Part shown: positions 6,546-14,415 of the stretch, piece by piece
Layout: each line of letters opens with the position of its first letter
Numbering within the stretch: the first letter of the stretch is position 1
NCBI GenBank assembly: GCA_900546385.1
Contig: URCT01000039.1
Location: 1-19,476 of the forward strand
Length of the DNA stretch: 19,476 bases
Source: an uncultured Eubacteriales bacterium
GTDB taxonomy: Bacteria; Bacillota; Clostridia; Oscillospirales; CAG-382
Direction: 5' to 3'
Made by a program: the position numbers and the translations under genes
The notes under the pieces: generated by a model
Database searches by the model: none
Told to the model about the DNA's origin: nothing
Seen by the model: only the letters and a program-made list of their open reading frames with translations

Positions 6546-8051
6546 ATGAATCTTGTTACCATTATGAATTTTGTCCGCGGTGTGGAGCCGCGCAACCCGA
6601 ACTTGGATCTGTTGGAACCGGTGGTCAATCAGATCGCCTTAAATAAAGCCTATGGTTTTGACAACACCTTTCTATTGCAGTATGATGCACTCATCGACCC
6701 GAAATTCCAAGAGTTGTTTTTGGCCGAGCGCGACCAACACATGGAACTCGGCATTTGGTTCGAGGTGGTGCAGCCGCTTGTCGAAAAGGTCGGCATCAAG
6801 TGGCGCGGCAGACCAGGCTATGCGTGGGACTGGTATGTAAATCCGGGTTTTCTTCCGGCGTATACGCATGACGAAAAAATCGCGATGATCGATGAATTCA
6901 TGGAGACATTCCGCGCGATCTTCGGCGCATATCCGCAGTCGGTCGGCTCGTGGCTGCTCGATATCGATTCGGTTCGCTACATGACGGAAAAATACGCCAT
7001 CCGCTATTTCGGCATCTGCCGGGAACAGCTTGCGGTGGACGCTTACACGCTTTGGGGCGGCCCGTATAACCAACCCTACTATCCGTCGGTACACAACATT
7101 CTCTGCCCGGCGCAGAACGCGGAAAATCAGCTGAACGCACCGGTGTTCCGGCTTCTCGGCATCGAGCCGATCCGCGGCTACAACGAAAAGCGGTATGCCA
7201 AGGATCCTGAATGCTATGGCTGTGCGACCATGGAGCCGTTCTGGAAATACGGCCAAAACAAGGACTATATGGAATGGTTCTTTAAGACCTATTTCGACAA
7301 CGAGAACTTAGGTCTTGCCTATACGCAGATCGGTCAAGAGAACAGCTTCGGCTGGAAGGGCATGAAGGATGGCCTTACGCTTCAGCTGGAGCTTGTCAAA
7401 CGCTATGCCGACCAAGGCAAAATTCAGGTCGTCAAGACAAGCGAAGCCGGCAGACTGTTTGCCGAAGCAAATACGGCCACACCGCCGGCCGCGCTTTGTG
7501 CCGACACCGATCCGGTCGGTCAAAACGGCTACAAATCGTTTTGGTACACCTCGAAAAACTATCGTGCCAACGTCTTTTTTGAAGGCGAAACGCTGTATTT
7601 TCGGGATATTCAGAAGTTTGACGAACGCTATACCGAACGTTATCTCAACGAGCCGTGCTTAAAATGGGATGCGGTGTACGACAACCTGCCGGTCGCGGAT
7701 GAACGCGGTTGGAGCTTTGAAAAGGATTCGCACGATGCCGGTTTGGATTTTGACGGAGCGTTTGTGTTTGAGGGTGTCGAACGGGACGGCAGCGCACTTG
7801 CGGTTACGGCACGTGCCGCAGACGGCAAAAAAATCACGATTCGTTTGTCCGAATCCGAAATCACCGTTTCGGGCGGTGCAAAACTGCACTGGCGTTTCGG
7901 AAAATTTGCGGATTTTACGGCAGACAAAGACGGCGTAAGCTTTACGCATAACGGCTTTTCCTATCGTGTCGGCGTGAAGGGCGATCTTACGGCCGCGGAC
8001 AAGGAGTTAGCGTTATCCGGCGAAACGATCACGCTTGCGATGGCAGAATAA
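6546..8051 (+). CDS. Polysaccharide-deacetylase-like (NodB-fold) protein, function unproven
   Basis: A 501-residue cytoplasmic protein with no signal peptide. Residues 1 to about 310 resemble a family in gut Firmicutes and Bacteroidetes usually annotated as polysaccharide-deacetylase-like or hypothetical: NFVRGVEPRNP near the N terminus, then TFLLQYDALIDP, IWFEVVQPLVE, KWRGRPGYAWDWYV, SVGSWLLDIDS and YTLWGGPYNQPYYPS. From about residue 340 a beta-rich C-terminal part follows (KSFWYTSKNYRANVFF, then repeated short strands). I cannot identify the classic deacetylase metal triad with confidence, so activity may differ from true deacetylation. The start is supported by GAGG at 6535-6538, 7 nt upstream, and by a promoter at 6476. 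It is a single-gene unit divergent from the TRAP operon. Family assignment is from memory of motif patterns; a glycosidase-like (beta/alpha)-barrel is the main alternative. Confidence 0.75.
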   Translation: MNLVTIMNFVRGVEPRNPNLDLLEPVVNQIALNKAYGFDNTFLLQYDALIDPKFQELFLAERDQHMELGIWFEVVQPLVEKVGIKWRGRPGYAWDWYVNPGFLPAYTHDEKIAMIDEFMETFRAIFGAYPQSVGSWLLDIDSVRYMTEKYAIRYFGICREQLAVDAYTLWGGPYNQPYYPSVHNILCPAQNAENQLNAPVFRLLGIEPIRGYNEKRYAKDPECYGCATMEPFWKYGQNKDYMEWFFKTYFDNENLGLAYTQIGQENSFGWKGMKDGLTLQLELVKRYADQGKIQVVKTSEAGRLFAEANTATPPAALCADTDPVGQNGYKSFWYTSKNYRANVFFEGETLYFRDIQKFDERYTERYLNEPCLKWDAVYDNLPVADERGWSFEKDSHDAGLDFDGAFVFEGVERDGSALAVTARAADGKKITIRLSESEITVSGGAKLHWRFGKFADFTADKDGVSFTHNGFSYRVGVKGDLTAADKELALSGETITLAMAE

Positions 8052-8065
8052 AGACAATTTCAAAG

Positions 8066-8104
8066 AAAAGCGGCGGCTGTGATTCACTCACAGCCGCCTT
8101 TTTG
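8066..8104. terminator. Bidirectional terminator between the deacetylase-like gene and addB
   Basis: GGCGGCTGTGA (8072-8082) pairs perfectly with TCACAGCCGCC (8088-8098) around a 5-nt loop. TTTTT follows on the plus strand and CTTTT on the minus strand. It sits between two convergent genes, 20 nt past one stop and about 41 nt past the other, and can end both. Confidence 0.92.
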
Positions 8105-8144
8105 AACGGATTGAATGCCCGAGCGGACAGCTTATTTGACACGC

Positions 8145-11100
8145 TCAAACCGCTTTCGGGCAGATCTCCTTGTAATCGCAATAATCACAAGGGTTTTGCG
8201 CTTTGGCGCCTTCGGGAAGAGCGCGCTTGTCGCCGCGGAGAATGCCGCAAGCCATGTCGGAGGCAAGGGCGGAGGCTTCGCCAAGCAATGCGAAGAAGTC
8301 GTCTTCGGGCAAAGTGGCTGCGCTTTCCGCGAGCTCACCGGCTTTGAGCTTGACCGGGATATACGTGCCGCTGCCGGTGGAATCCATGGCGAAAATGATG
8401 TCGGCGTCGGCGACAAGTAGTCCCGATACATCGGCCTTGTAATCCGCGTTTTCGTCGTCGCCGCTTTCGGACAGCACTTTGTTGCCATCAGGTATCTTCG
8501 GGCCGGCCACATGACTGTACAGCACACCGGCCGGATAGACCTTGCCGTAGCGGCTTGTGCCGTTCTGCAAAAGCGTGTACAGATACAAGAGCATTTGCAG
8601 ATTGAAGCCGCGGTGAATGTCGGATAAGTCGAATTTGGTGCTGCCGGTTTTGTAATCGACGATGCGTAAGTAGGTCTTCCCGGAGTGTGCGTCACGGTAT
8701 AAGTCCACGCGGTCGATTTTGCCGACGATTTTTAACGTTTTGCCGCCTGTAAGCGCAAGCTCGACCGGCTTTACCGCACCGTCTGCGCCGATGGGCAGCT
8801 CAAAATCGATCGGTTCGAACCGGCTGACGGCAAGTTCGTCGCATAACAGCTTGCATAACGGAACCAATACGCGTTCTGTTTTGGCGAACAGATACGCAAA
8901 CCGGCCGCTTAACGCACTCCCGGCATTGGGCATCATGCGCTCAAGAAGCTCTTCGAGCTTTGCGTGGATGGCGGCTTTTAAGGCGGCCTCGTCAAACGGG
9001 TTTCCGGCTTTGTGCCGCGAAGCAATTTCAGGTACAAGCTCTTCCAAAACGGCGTGAATGATGTTTCCGCGTTCGGCGTTTCCGACGCGTCCCTCCGGTG
9101 CGGCAGAAAGCCGCAGCGTGTAGGTGCAGAAATACGAAAACGGACACCGGCGGAAGCGTTCGAGCTTGGAATAGCTGCCGGTCATGGTGTCGCCGTACAG
9201 CTCTGCAAGCGTGGCGGCGGAAAGCGGTTTTCCGGCGTCGTCGCTTTTTTCGATGGCGGCGAGCCGCGCTTTGTAGGTCGGCTTGTCCGCAAAATAGGCG
9301 CGCACGGTGGCTTTTTCGACACTGTCCGGCAGAGTCAAAAACTGCTCGAACAGCGATTCGTCGCTGACGGCGTTTGCTAATGCCGCCGCTGTGTCCGCTT
9401 TCGGATACACTTCGACGGTAAGCCCCAGCATTTTTTCGAGCAGTGCGACCAGAACGGACGGATACAGCTCCTTCTTTTCGAGCGAACCGGTGCGGTATAA
9501 CACAAAAGCTCCATCCCTTGCCGAGCAGAGCGCCGTATAGGCGAGAAACAGCTCGTCAAAGGCTTTGTCGTCGGCTGTTTCGGCAAGTTCCACGCCGAGC
9601 GAACGGAGCATTTTCCGTTCTGCGTCGCGGAAAACGTCGGAGGATTCGGGCTTGGCCGGGAAAATGCCGTCGTTGACGCCGAGCAAAATCACATAGCGGA
9701 TGCCGTCGGTGCGCATGAGCGTGACCGGCGAAAAACGCACTTGGTCGAGCAGCTCCGGAATTTTGCCGATCGACATATTTTTGATGACGGCGCGCAACAG
9801 CTCATAAAACCGGCGCGGCGTGACCGTCTGCTCCGCAAGCGTGAGTGCGACGGTGTCGAGCGCGCGGCATAACAGGTCGAGATATTCGCCATCGGCGCGG
9901 TCGTCAAAACGGTCTTTCCCGGAAAGCCGGGCGATGTTGACAGTCAATTCGTAAACGGCGTGCGCCATGTCGGAGGCGGTTTTTGCCGCGTCGAGCGACA
10001 CCGAAAAAGCGTCTAAGCAGGACAGCAGACCGTCGTGCGCGTCGGAAAGAAGTGCAAGAAGCGCGGTGTCGGCGGCATCGGCACGCATTCCGGCCGGATT
10101 CATGTGCCATTCTTCGTGAAAATACGCTTTGCCGTGGATGTTCCAGGTGTGTAGGTACAGGTCGAGCTTGTCGGCCACCTCGTCGCATAAGCCCGAAAGT
10201 CCCGATTTGATGTAGGCTGATACCGCTTCAAGGCTCCACGAAAAGTATATGTCAAACGCGGAAAACACGAGTGCGGCCGTCGGCGTGGTCGAAAGATCAA
10301 TGGCCTTGTCAAACGCATACGGAATGCCGGCACTTTCGAAAGCCGTGTCCAAAATGCCGTCATAGTCGGCTTGATTTCGCGCACATAAAACGATTTCGCG
10401 CGGCAAAACGCCGCTTGTCAATAAGTCGCTGACCGTCTGCACGGCAAAGGCCGCTTCGGCGTAGATGTCCTCGCAGGCGGTGAGCGTCACGCCGGACAGC
10501 GGCTCTTCCGGGCGCGGCTCGGCTAACGCATCCAACGAAAAATGCGCGGCGATATGCGCAAGAGCCGATTGCGGCGCGTGCTTTTTGTTTTCGGAAAGAA
10601 AGATGTCTTTTACCGGCACACCGCTTTCCGCGGCCAGCCTGCGGCAGGCAAGCGCCGCGTTTTGGGCGCGTAAGAAGCATTTGTTGTCGGTTTTTTCGTT
10701 TTCGCATAAAAAGGTGATGCAGGTCTCCTCGGCACTTGCGAGAATTTTTCCGATGATGGCAAGCTCCTGGGCGGTAAAGCCGTAAAACGCATCCAAAAAG
10801 ACGTGTTTTCCCGCAAAGAACCGAAAACCGCATAACGTTTCGTACAGCTTGTCGAGAAGGTCGCCCGGAAAATCGAGCGTTCCGGAAAGATAGGCATCGT
10901 ATGCGCGGTAGGCAAATGCCACGTCGTGCAGCTTGCCGGCAAGAGCCGAAGAGCCGTTCCCGGCAAGCGTTTTGGCAAGCGTCTCCAAATCGTCGGGACG
11001 CAGGCGCGAACGGTGCATTTCGGTTACCGTTGCAAGCATCTTTGCGGCGAAATCCGTGTCGTCGGCAAGCGGTGCATATTCGTTTAACTGCTCTGCCGAT

Positions 11101-11393
11101 TGGGAAAGCACGTGTGACATGGCGAGTGCGCACGCCGCTTTGTCGGGAACCTTTCCGACAAGGCCGCCGCTTTCGCGGAAAACGCGGTTGCACAGCCGCT
11201 TGAAGTTGATGACCTCGATATACATATTGGCCGGATTCCCGAGCCGGTCGATGAGCAGTCGTTCGGCCGAAACCGCGCTTTGCTCCGGCACGATCAAAAA
11301 CGCCCTCTTTTTCTGCTTGACGCAGTCCTCTAAGCGCGCAAGCAGTGCTTCGGTTTTGCCGGTTCCGTGAAGTCCGAAAATGCGTGTGAGCAT
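8145..11393 (-). CDS. addB: ATP-dependent helicase/nuclease subunit AddB
   Basis: A 1082-residue protein, slightly shorter than the roughly 1160 of Bacillus AddB. With AddA it forms the nuclease-helicase that processes DNA double-strand breaks up to Chi for RecA loading. An intact Walker A, GLHGTGKT, is at residues 7-14. The C-terminal third has the RecB-family nuclease motif (GKIDRVDLY, then IVDYKTG). Four cysteines expected to hold a 4Fe-4S cluster are present: one in RRCPFSYFC just before the nuclease domain and C-x2-C-x5-C in the final 16 residues. The ATG at 11393 is chosen because homology begins there; upstream in-frame sequence lies inside the preceding gene. Only 4 nt separate it from that gene's stop, and the ribosome binding site (CAGGG) is weak, suggesting coupled translation. 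No addA lies downstream, where it is usually found in Firmicutes: the gene ends at a terminator. Confidence 0.94.
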   Translation of the reverse strand: MLTRIFGLHGTGKTEALLARLEDCVKQKKRAFLIVPEQSAVSAERLLIDRLGNPANMYIEVINFKRLCNRVFRESGGLVGKVPDKAACALAMSHVLSQSAEQLNEYAPLADDTDFAAKMLATVTEMHRSRLRPDDLETLAKTLAGNGSSALAGKLHDVAFAYRAYDAYLSGTLDFPGDLLDKLYETLCGFRFFAGKHVFLDAFYGFTAQELAIIGKILASAEETCITFLCENEKTDNKCFLRAQNAALACRRLAAESGVPVKDIFLSENKKHAPQSALAHIAAHFSLDALAEPRPEEPLSGVTLTACEDIYAEAAFAVQTVSDLLTSGVLPREIVLCARNQADYDGILDTAFESAGIPYAFDKAIDLSTTPTAALVFSAFDIYFSWSLEAVSAYIKSGLSGLCDEVADKLDLYLHTWNIHGKAYFHEEWHMNPAGMRADAADTALLALLSDAHDGLLSCLDAFSVSLDAAKTASDMAHAVYELTVNIARLSGKDRFDDRADGEYLDLLCRALDTVALTLAEQTVTPRRFYELLRAVIKNMSIGKIPELLDQVRFSPVTLMRTDGIRYVILLGVNDGIFPAKPESSDVFRDAERKMLRSLGVELAETADDKAFDELFLAYTALCSARDGAFVLYRTGSLEKKELYPSVLVALLEKMLGLTVEVYPKADTAAALANAVSDESLFEQFLTLPDSVEKATVRAYFADKPTYKARLAAIEKSDDAGKPLSAATLAELYGDTMTGSYSKLERFRRCPFSYFCTYTLRLSAAPEGRVGNAERGNIIHAVLEELVPEIASRHKAGNPFDEAALKAAIHAKLEELLERMMPNAGSALSGRFAYLFAKTERVLVPLCKLLCDELAVSRFEPIDFELPIGADGAVKPVELALTGGKTLKIVGKIDRVDLYRDAHSGKTYLRIVDYKTGSTKFDLSDIHRGFNLQMLLYLYTLLQNGTSRYGKVYPAGVLYSHVAGPKIPDGNKVLSESGDDENADYKADVSGLLVADADIIFAMDSTGSGTYIPVKLKAGELAESAATLPEDDFFALLGEASALASDMACGILRGDKRALPEGAKAQNPCDYCDYKEICPKAV

Positions 11394-11397
11394 ACGG

Positions 11398-12252
11398 TTA
11401 ACCCTGACGCCGTGCGGCCAAAACTTCACGCAGTCTTGCCAGCTTGCAGGCACGCATATAGGCGAGTGTGAAAAACATCTGCGGCGAAAGTCCGGCGTAC
11501 AGATCGTTTTCGTGGCGGTTCGGCTTGCCGTGGTGCGCATTTAATTCGAAAGTGAGCGGTCCTGTATACTCATGTTCGTCAAGGCGTGTGACAAAGCCCT
11601 CCCAATCGCCGATTCCGTCAAACGGCAGCAAGTGCAAATCGTCGATCCAAGTAGTCTTTCCGGAAAAATCGCGGATGCCGAGATTGTCGTTGATGTGCGT
11701 GGCGATCAAGCGGTCGCCGTACAGAGAAAGCAGATCCTTGCTGTGATTGTAGCACATTTCGTGGCCGGTATCGAGGCAAAAGCCGACGTTGTCAAGGTCG
11801 GCGAGCGATTCCATCAGTGCCGCCAGATATTCTTCTCCCTCGGTGTTTTCGAGTGCCACCTTAACGCCGAGTCTTCCGGCTTCTTCGGCAACCTTCCGGA
11901 AGCTTTCAAGCCCATATGCGTTCGGCGTGTGATCCTCAAAGCCGATAAAGGCGTGCATGACCACGATCGGCACGTTGTGCACGGCGGCGTCGCGGACGCA
12001 TTCGATAAGCTCGTCAGCGGCACTCGGATAGTCGGGCGTCCACATTTCGGCCATGCGGCCGAACGGTGCGTGAACCGATTGGTAGAGCATCCCGAGCTCG
12101 TTGGCAAGCGCGCGCGGCTCGTCTAAGCAGCCGGGCTTGTTCCAGTTCGTGAAGAAACCGTCAAAGCCGACGGCCTTTGCGATTTTAACCTCTTCGGCAA
12201 AGGGAATGTCGAAAATTCCGCCGAGAGCGATGCAAAAATGTGTGTTCCACAT
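11398..12252 (-). CDS. Sugar phosphate isomerase/epimerase-like TIM barrel protein
   Basis: A 284-residue cytoplasmic protein of the xylose isomerase-like / AP endonuclease 2 fold. The family's divalent-metal ligands are readable in order: E135 (ALENTEG), D161 and H164 (CLDTGHEM), H186 (ATHINDN), H207 (DDLHLLPFDG) and E236 (TFELNAHH). The pattern GIGDWEGF after the fifth site is typical of sugar epimerases and isomerases. Conservation of the full set argues for an active enzyme, but the substrate (a ketose, inosose or other) cannot be told. The ATG at 12252 has AAGGAAGAG about 8 nt upstream. It is the third gene of the operon, 35 nt after the glycosidase gene and 4 nt before addB, which suggests its substrate could come from the glycosidase product; that link is inference. 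Confidence 0.88.
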   Translation of the reverse strand: MWNTHFCIALGGIFDIPFAEEVKIAKAVGFDGFFTNWNKPGCLDEPRALANELGMLYQSVHAPFGRMAEMWTPDYPSAADELIECVRDAAVHNVPIVVMHAFIGFEDHTPNAYGLESFRKVAEEAGRLGVKVALENTEGEEYLAALMESLADLDNVGFCLDTGHEMCYNHSKDLLSLYGDRLIATHINDNLGIRDFSGKTTWIDDLHLLPFDGIGDWEGFVTRLDEHEYTGPLTFELNAHHGKPNRHENDLYAGLSPQMFFTLAYMRACKLARLREVLAARRQG

Positions 12253-12287
12253 AAAAAACTCTTCCTTATTATATATAATATGCCGTT

Positions 12288-13784
12288 TTATTCGGGCGTA
12301 CAGGTGCGGATGTCCGTTTTTTCGTCTTGTATGAGCTTTACGGTAATGGGCTTATCGGTTTTGATTTCGACCGAGCCGTCCGCTTTGTGCAAAAACGATG
12401 CGGTCACATCGGCAAACGACAGGTTCCGAACGCCGTATTCTCCGTCCATGCGAATGTCCCAGGTGACGGTCTTGTCCGCCGCACTGCACCGGATGCCGAA
12501 AACGTATTCGATGAGCATGGAGATCGGAACAAGTCCCGTCCAGCCGACAAAATCCGCTTTGGCGCAGTTGCCGCGTGCCGCCTTTTCGGGCGCATAGTTT
12601 TCCCACAAGGTTCCGGTTTCGGTAAAGACCTTCACGACGTTTTCCACCGTGTTGCAGGCGATATCATAGGCTTGCTTGTAATACCCGTTCCGGTCAAGGC
12701 CGCGCAAGACCATATAGGTGGTCGGTGCCCAAACCGAGCCGCGCCAATAATCGCCGTCTGGATGATAGGCCGGATGGTCATAGGATAAACTCGGCACACG
12801 GTGCGGCCGCTTGAACTCGTTTTCGTTTTCCAAATGTGCGACCATTCGCTTGGTTCGGTCTTCCAGAACGATGCCGGATAAGAGACTCCAGAAGGAGGCG
12901 ACGGTTTTTACGCCGCTTAAGCGGTTATCGCGGTACATATCGTAATAAAAGCCGGTTTTTTCATCCCACAGCTTGTCGTTGATGTAGGCGCCGAGTGCTT
13001 CTTTTTCGGCCTGCAATTCGCAAACGCCCTCGTCGATTCCGGCAATCGCGGCGATTTTGATGAGCATATCGCAGTCGATGAGTGCTTGGAAGCAGGCGTC
13101 GATCCAAACCATGTGGCCGTGTTCGTAGCGCGGATTGCAGTCCGGCTCTTGACGCGGCGAATTGTCCATGCCGCAGCCGAGACCGGAGAGGAAATACGTG
13201 CCGTCGCGCCAGGTGCGCTGCTTTTTCATCCACATATGATAGGCAAGAAGCGGATAATAGACGTTTTTCAAGCGGCTGCTGTCGCCGGAATACAGATAGT
13301 ATTCGTATTCGCACCACGAAAGAATGGCCGGGCCTGTCGAGGACGGGTCAAGACGCGCATACACTTCCGCGCCGTCTTTTTCGCGGATCTCGCGGGAAAT
13401 AAAGCCGTCCTTGTGCTGATGGGAGTAAAAATTGTCGAGCGTTTGCTGAAAGTCAAAAGCGCGTGAAGCGTATTTGGCAAACATCAAAATGAACGAGGAA
13501 TCCCACATAAACAGATTCCCGTTGAAGGCGGTGTCGATGAAGGGCGACACAAAGCCGCTTCCGTCGGTGGGATTGTTGAGATTGGAAAAGGCGATTTCCC
13601 ATGCCTTATTGTAGCAGGCAATGGCGTCCTCATGGCCGTTCCAAACGATTTCCGGCAGAAGCGAACGTGCGCGGTCATAGGTCGGGAGAGAAGCCAAACG
13701 GATTTCGGCGTTCAAAAACGGATTTTTTTGCGCATACGGGCTGTTGACATAGGTGATTTCCATGTTTTGGCGAAATTCGTACAT
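12288..13784 (-). CDS. GH63/GH37-like (trehalase-type alpha/alpha barrel) glycoside hydrolase
   Basis: A 498-residue protein without a signal peptide, so probably cytoplasmic. It shows the (alpha/alpha)6-barrel signature of the MGH1/GH63-GH37 group: GNLFMWDSSFILMFA at about 88-102, SHQHKDGFISREI at 121-133, GLGCGMDNSPR at 201-211, GDYWRGSVWAPTTYM at 344-358 and GTLWENYAPE at 391-400. By analogy D207 is the probable general acid and E395 the base. A short beta-rich tail of about 65 residues closes the protein. In known members this group cleaves alpha-glucosides, mannosylglycerate, glucosylglycerate or trehalose; the substrate here is open. The ATG at 13784 follows GAGAGGA by 7 nt, and that site starts beside the preceding stop. 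It is the second gene of the operon. Cytoplasmic location implies that a transported disaccharide or glycan fragment is the substrate. Confidence 0.87.
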   Translation of the reverse strand: MYEFRQNMEITYVNSPYAQKNPFLNAEIRLASLPTYDRARSLLPEIVWNGHEDAIACYNKAWEIAFSNLNNPTDGSGFVSPFIDTAFNGNLFMWDSSFILMFAKYASRAFDFQQTLDNFYSHQHKDGFISREIREKDGAEVYARLDPSSTGPAILSWCEYEYYLYSGDSSRLKNVYYPLLAYHMWMKKQRTWRDGTYFLSGLGCGMDNSPRQEPDCNPRYEHGHMVWIDACFQALIDCDMLIKIAAIAGIDEGVCELQAEKEALGAYINDKLWDEKTGFYYDMYRDNRLSGVKTVASFWSLLSGIVLEDRTKRMVAHLENENEFKRPHRVPSLSYDHPAYHPDGDYWRGSVWAPTTYMVLRGLDRNGYYKQAYDIACNTVENVVKVFTETGTLWENYAPEKAARGNCAKADFVGWTGLVPISMLIEYVFGIRCSAADKTVTWDIRMDGEYGVRNLSFADVTASFLHKADGSVEIKTDKPITVKLIQDEKTDIRTCTPE

Positions 13785-13798
13785 AGCGGATTCCTCTC

Positions 13799-14131
13799 TT
13801 AGCGGTAGAATGCATAGTTGCCGATGAGCGGCAGCGGCTCGGTTTTGTCGTTGGCGGCGTTCACGATGCCGATGATCATGAGTACAAACACAAAAATGCC
13901 GCTGACAACCGAGAACAGATAGGTGATGATCGCACCGGCAAACGGAATCCAGCCGATGGTGAAGCTTAGTGTGCGCGTGATGACCGAGCAGGCTGCGGAA
14001 ACGATGGTGAGCAGCATTCCCTGGCCGCAGTGAAAACGCACGGTGGGATTGTCTTTTTCCGGGATAAACAGGCTGATGAGGAATAATAGCGGAATGTAGG
14101 ATAGAATGTGGAACAGTTTATTCTTTTGCAT
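13799..14131 (-). CDS. Small DUF4870/Tic20-like membrane protein
   Basis: A 110-residue protein with three to four membrane segments, at about residues 8-23, 38-53, 57-72 and 75-92. The opening YIPLLFLISLF, then VRFHCGQGMLL, and later WIPFAGAI are the usual marks of DUF4870-like small membrane proteins. No biochemical role is established for the family. The ATG at 14131 has AGGAGG 5 nt upstream. It is the first gene of the operon, under a perfect-consensus promoter, and its stop is 14 nt before the glycosidase ATG. It has no transporter features of its own. A function with the sugar genes is only suggested by position. Confidence 0.8.
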   Translation of the reverse strand: MQKNKLFHILSYIPLLFLISLFIPEKDNPTVRFHCGQGMLLTIVSAACSVITRTLSFTIGWIPFAGAIITYLFSVVSGIFVFVLMIIGIVNAANDKTEPLPLIGNYAFYR

Positions 14132-14173
14132 ACGTGCCTCCTGATTCGATGGGTTCGTTTTTTCTACCTTTAT

Positions 14174-14202
14174 ATTATAGCAACCGGAGGGATATCTGTC
14201 AA
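14174..14202 (-). promoter_or_regulatory. Perfect-consensus promoter of the carbohydrate-addB operon
   Basis: On the minus strand TTGACA (complement of 14197-14202) and TATAAT (complement of 14174-14179) are separated by 17 nt. A TGC extended -10 lies directly before TATAAT. The expected start is near 14167, about 36 nt before the ATG at 14131. Confidence 0.92.
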
Positions 14203-14279
14203 TACGAATTTGCGCGTTTGGCGGTTTTATGCGGTGAAAAGACGTTTACGCACTTTTTTGAGAAGATGCGCAAAACCTA

Positions 14280-14308
14280 TTGCCAAATCGGTATTTTTGT
14301 GATATACT
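14280..14308 (+). promoter_or_regulatory. Upstream promoter (P1) of the S10 operon
   Basis: TTGCCA at 14280-14285, 17-nt spacer, TATACT at 14303-14308. The 11-mer AAACCTATTGC at 14273-14283 spans its -35 and recurs exactly at the -35 of P2. It lies about 78 nt from the -35 of the divergent operon promoter. Confidence 0.72.
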
Positions 14309-14380
14309 ATTAGGTTTTTCGAGTTTTGCGGTGCAAAAACGGTGTTCACACAAAAGTTACAAACAAATATGCCAAACCTA

Positions 14381-14409
14381 TTGCAAAACCTGTCCTTATA
14401 TGGTACAAT
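14381..14409 (+). promoter_or_regulatory. Downstream promoter (P2) of the S10 operon
   Basis: TTGCAA at 14381-14386, 17-nt spacer, TACAAT at 14404-14409, with a TGG extended -10. The repeated 11-mer AAACCTATTGC occupies 14374-14384. The expected start is near 14416, leaving a leader of about 465 nt before rpsJ. Confidence 0.82.
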
Positions 14410-14415
14410 ATACAA

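Noticed and set aside
11394..11540. A 49-codon N-terminal extension of AddB.
   Set aside because: It lies wholly within the end of the epimerase gene, and AddB homology with its Walker A starts at the ATG at 11393.
12267..12284. TATAAT-like bases in the glycosidase-epimerase gap as an internal promoter.
   Set aside because: The stretch is simply alternating A and T; no -35 is found at 16-18 nt and the 35-nt gap already contains the epimerase ribosome binding site.
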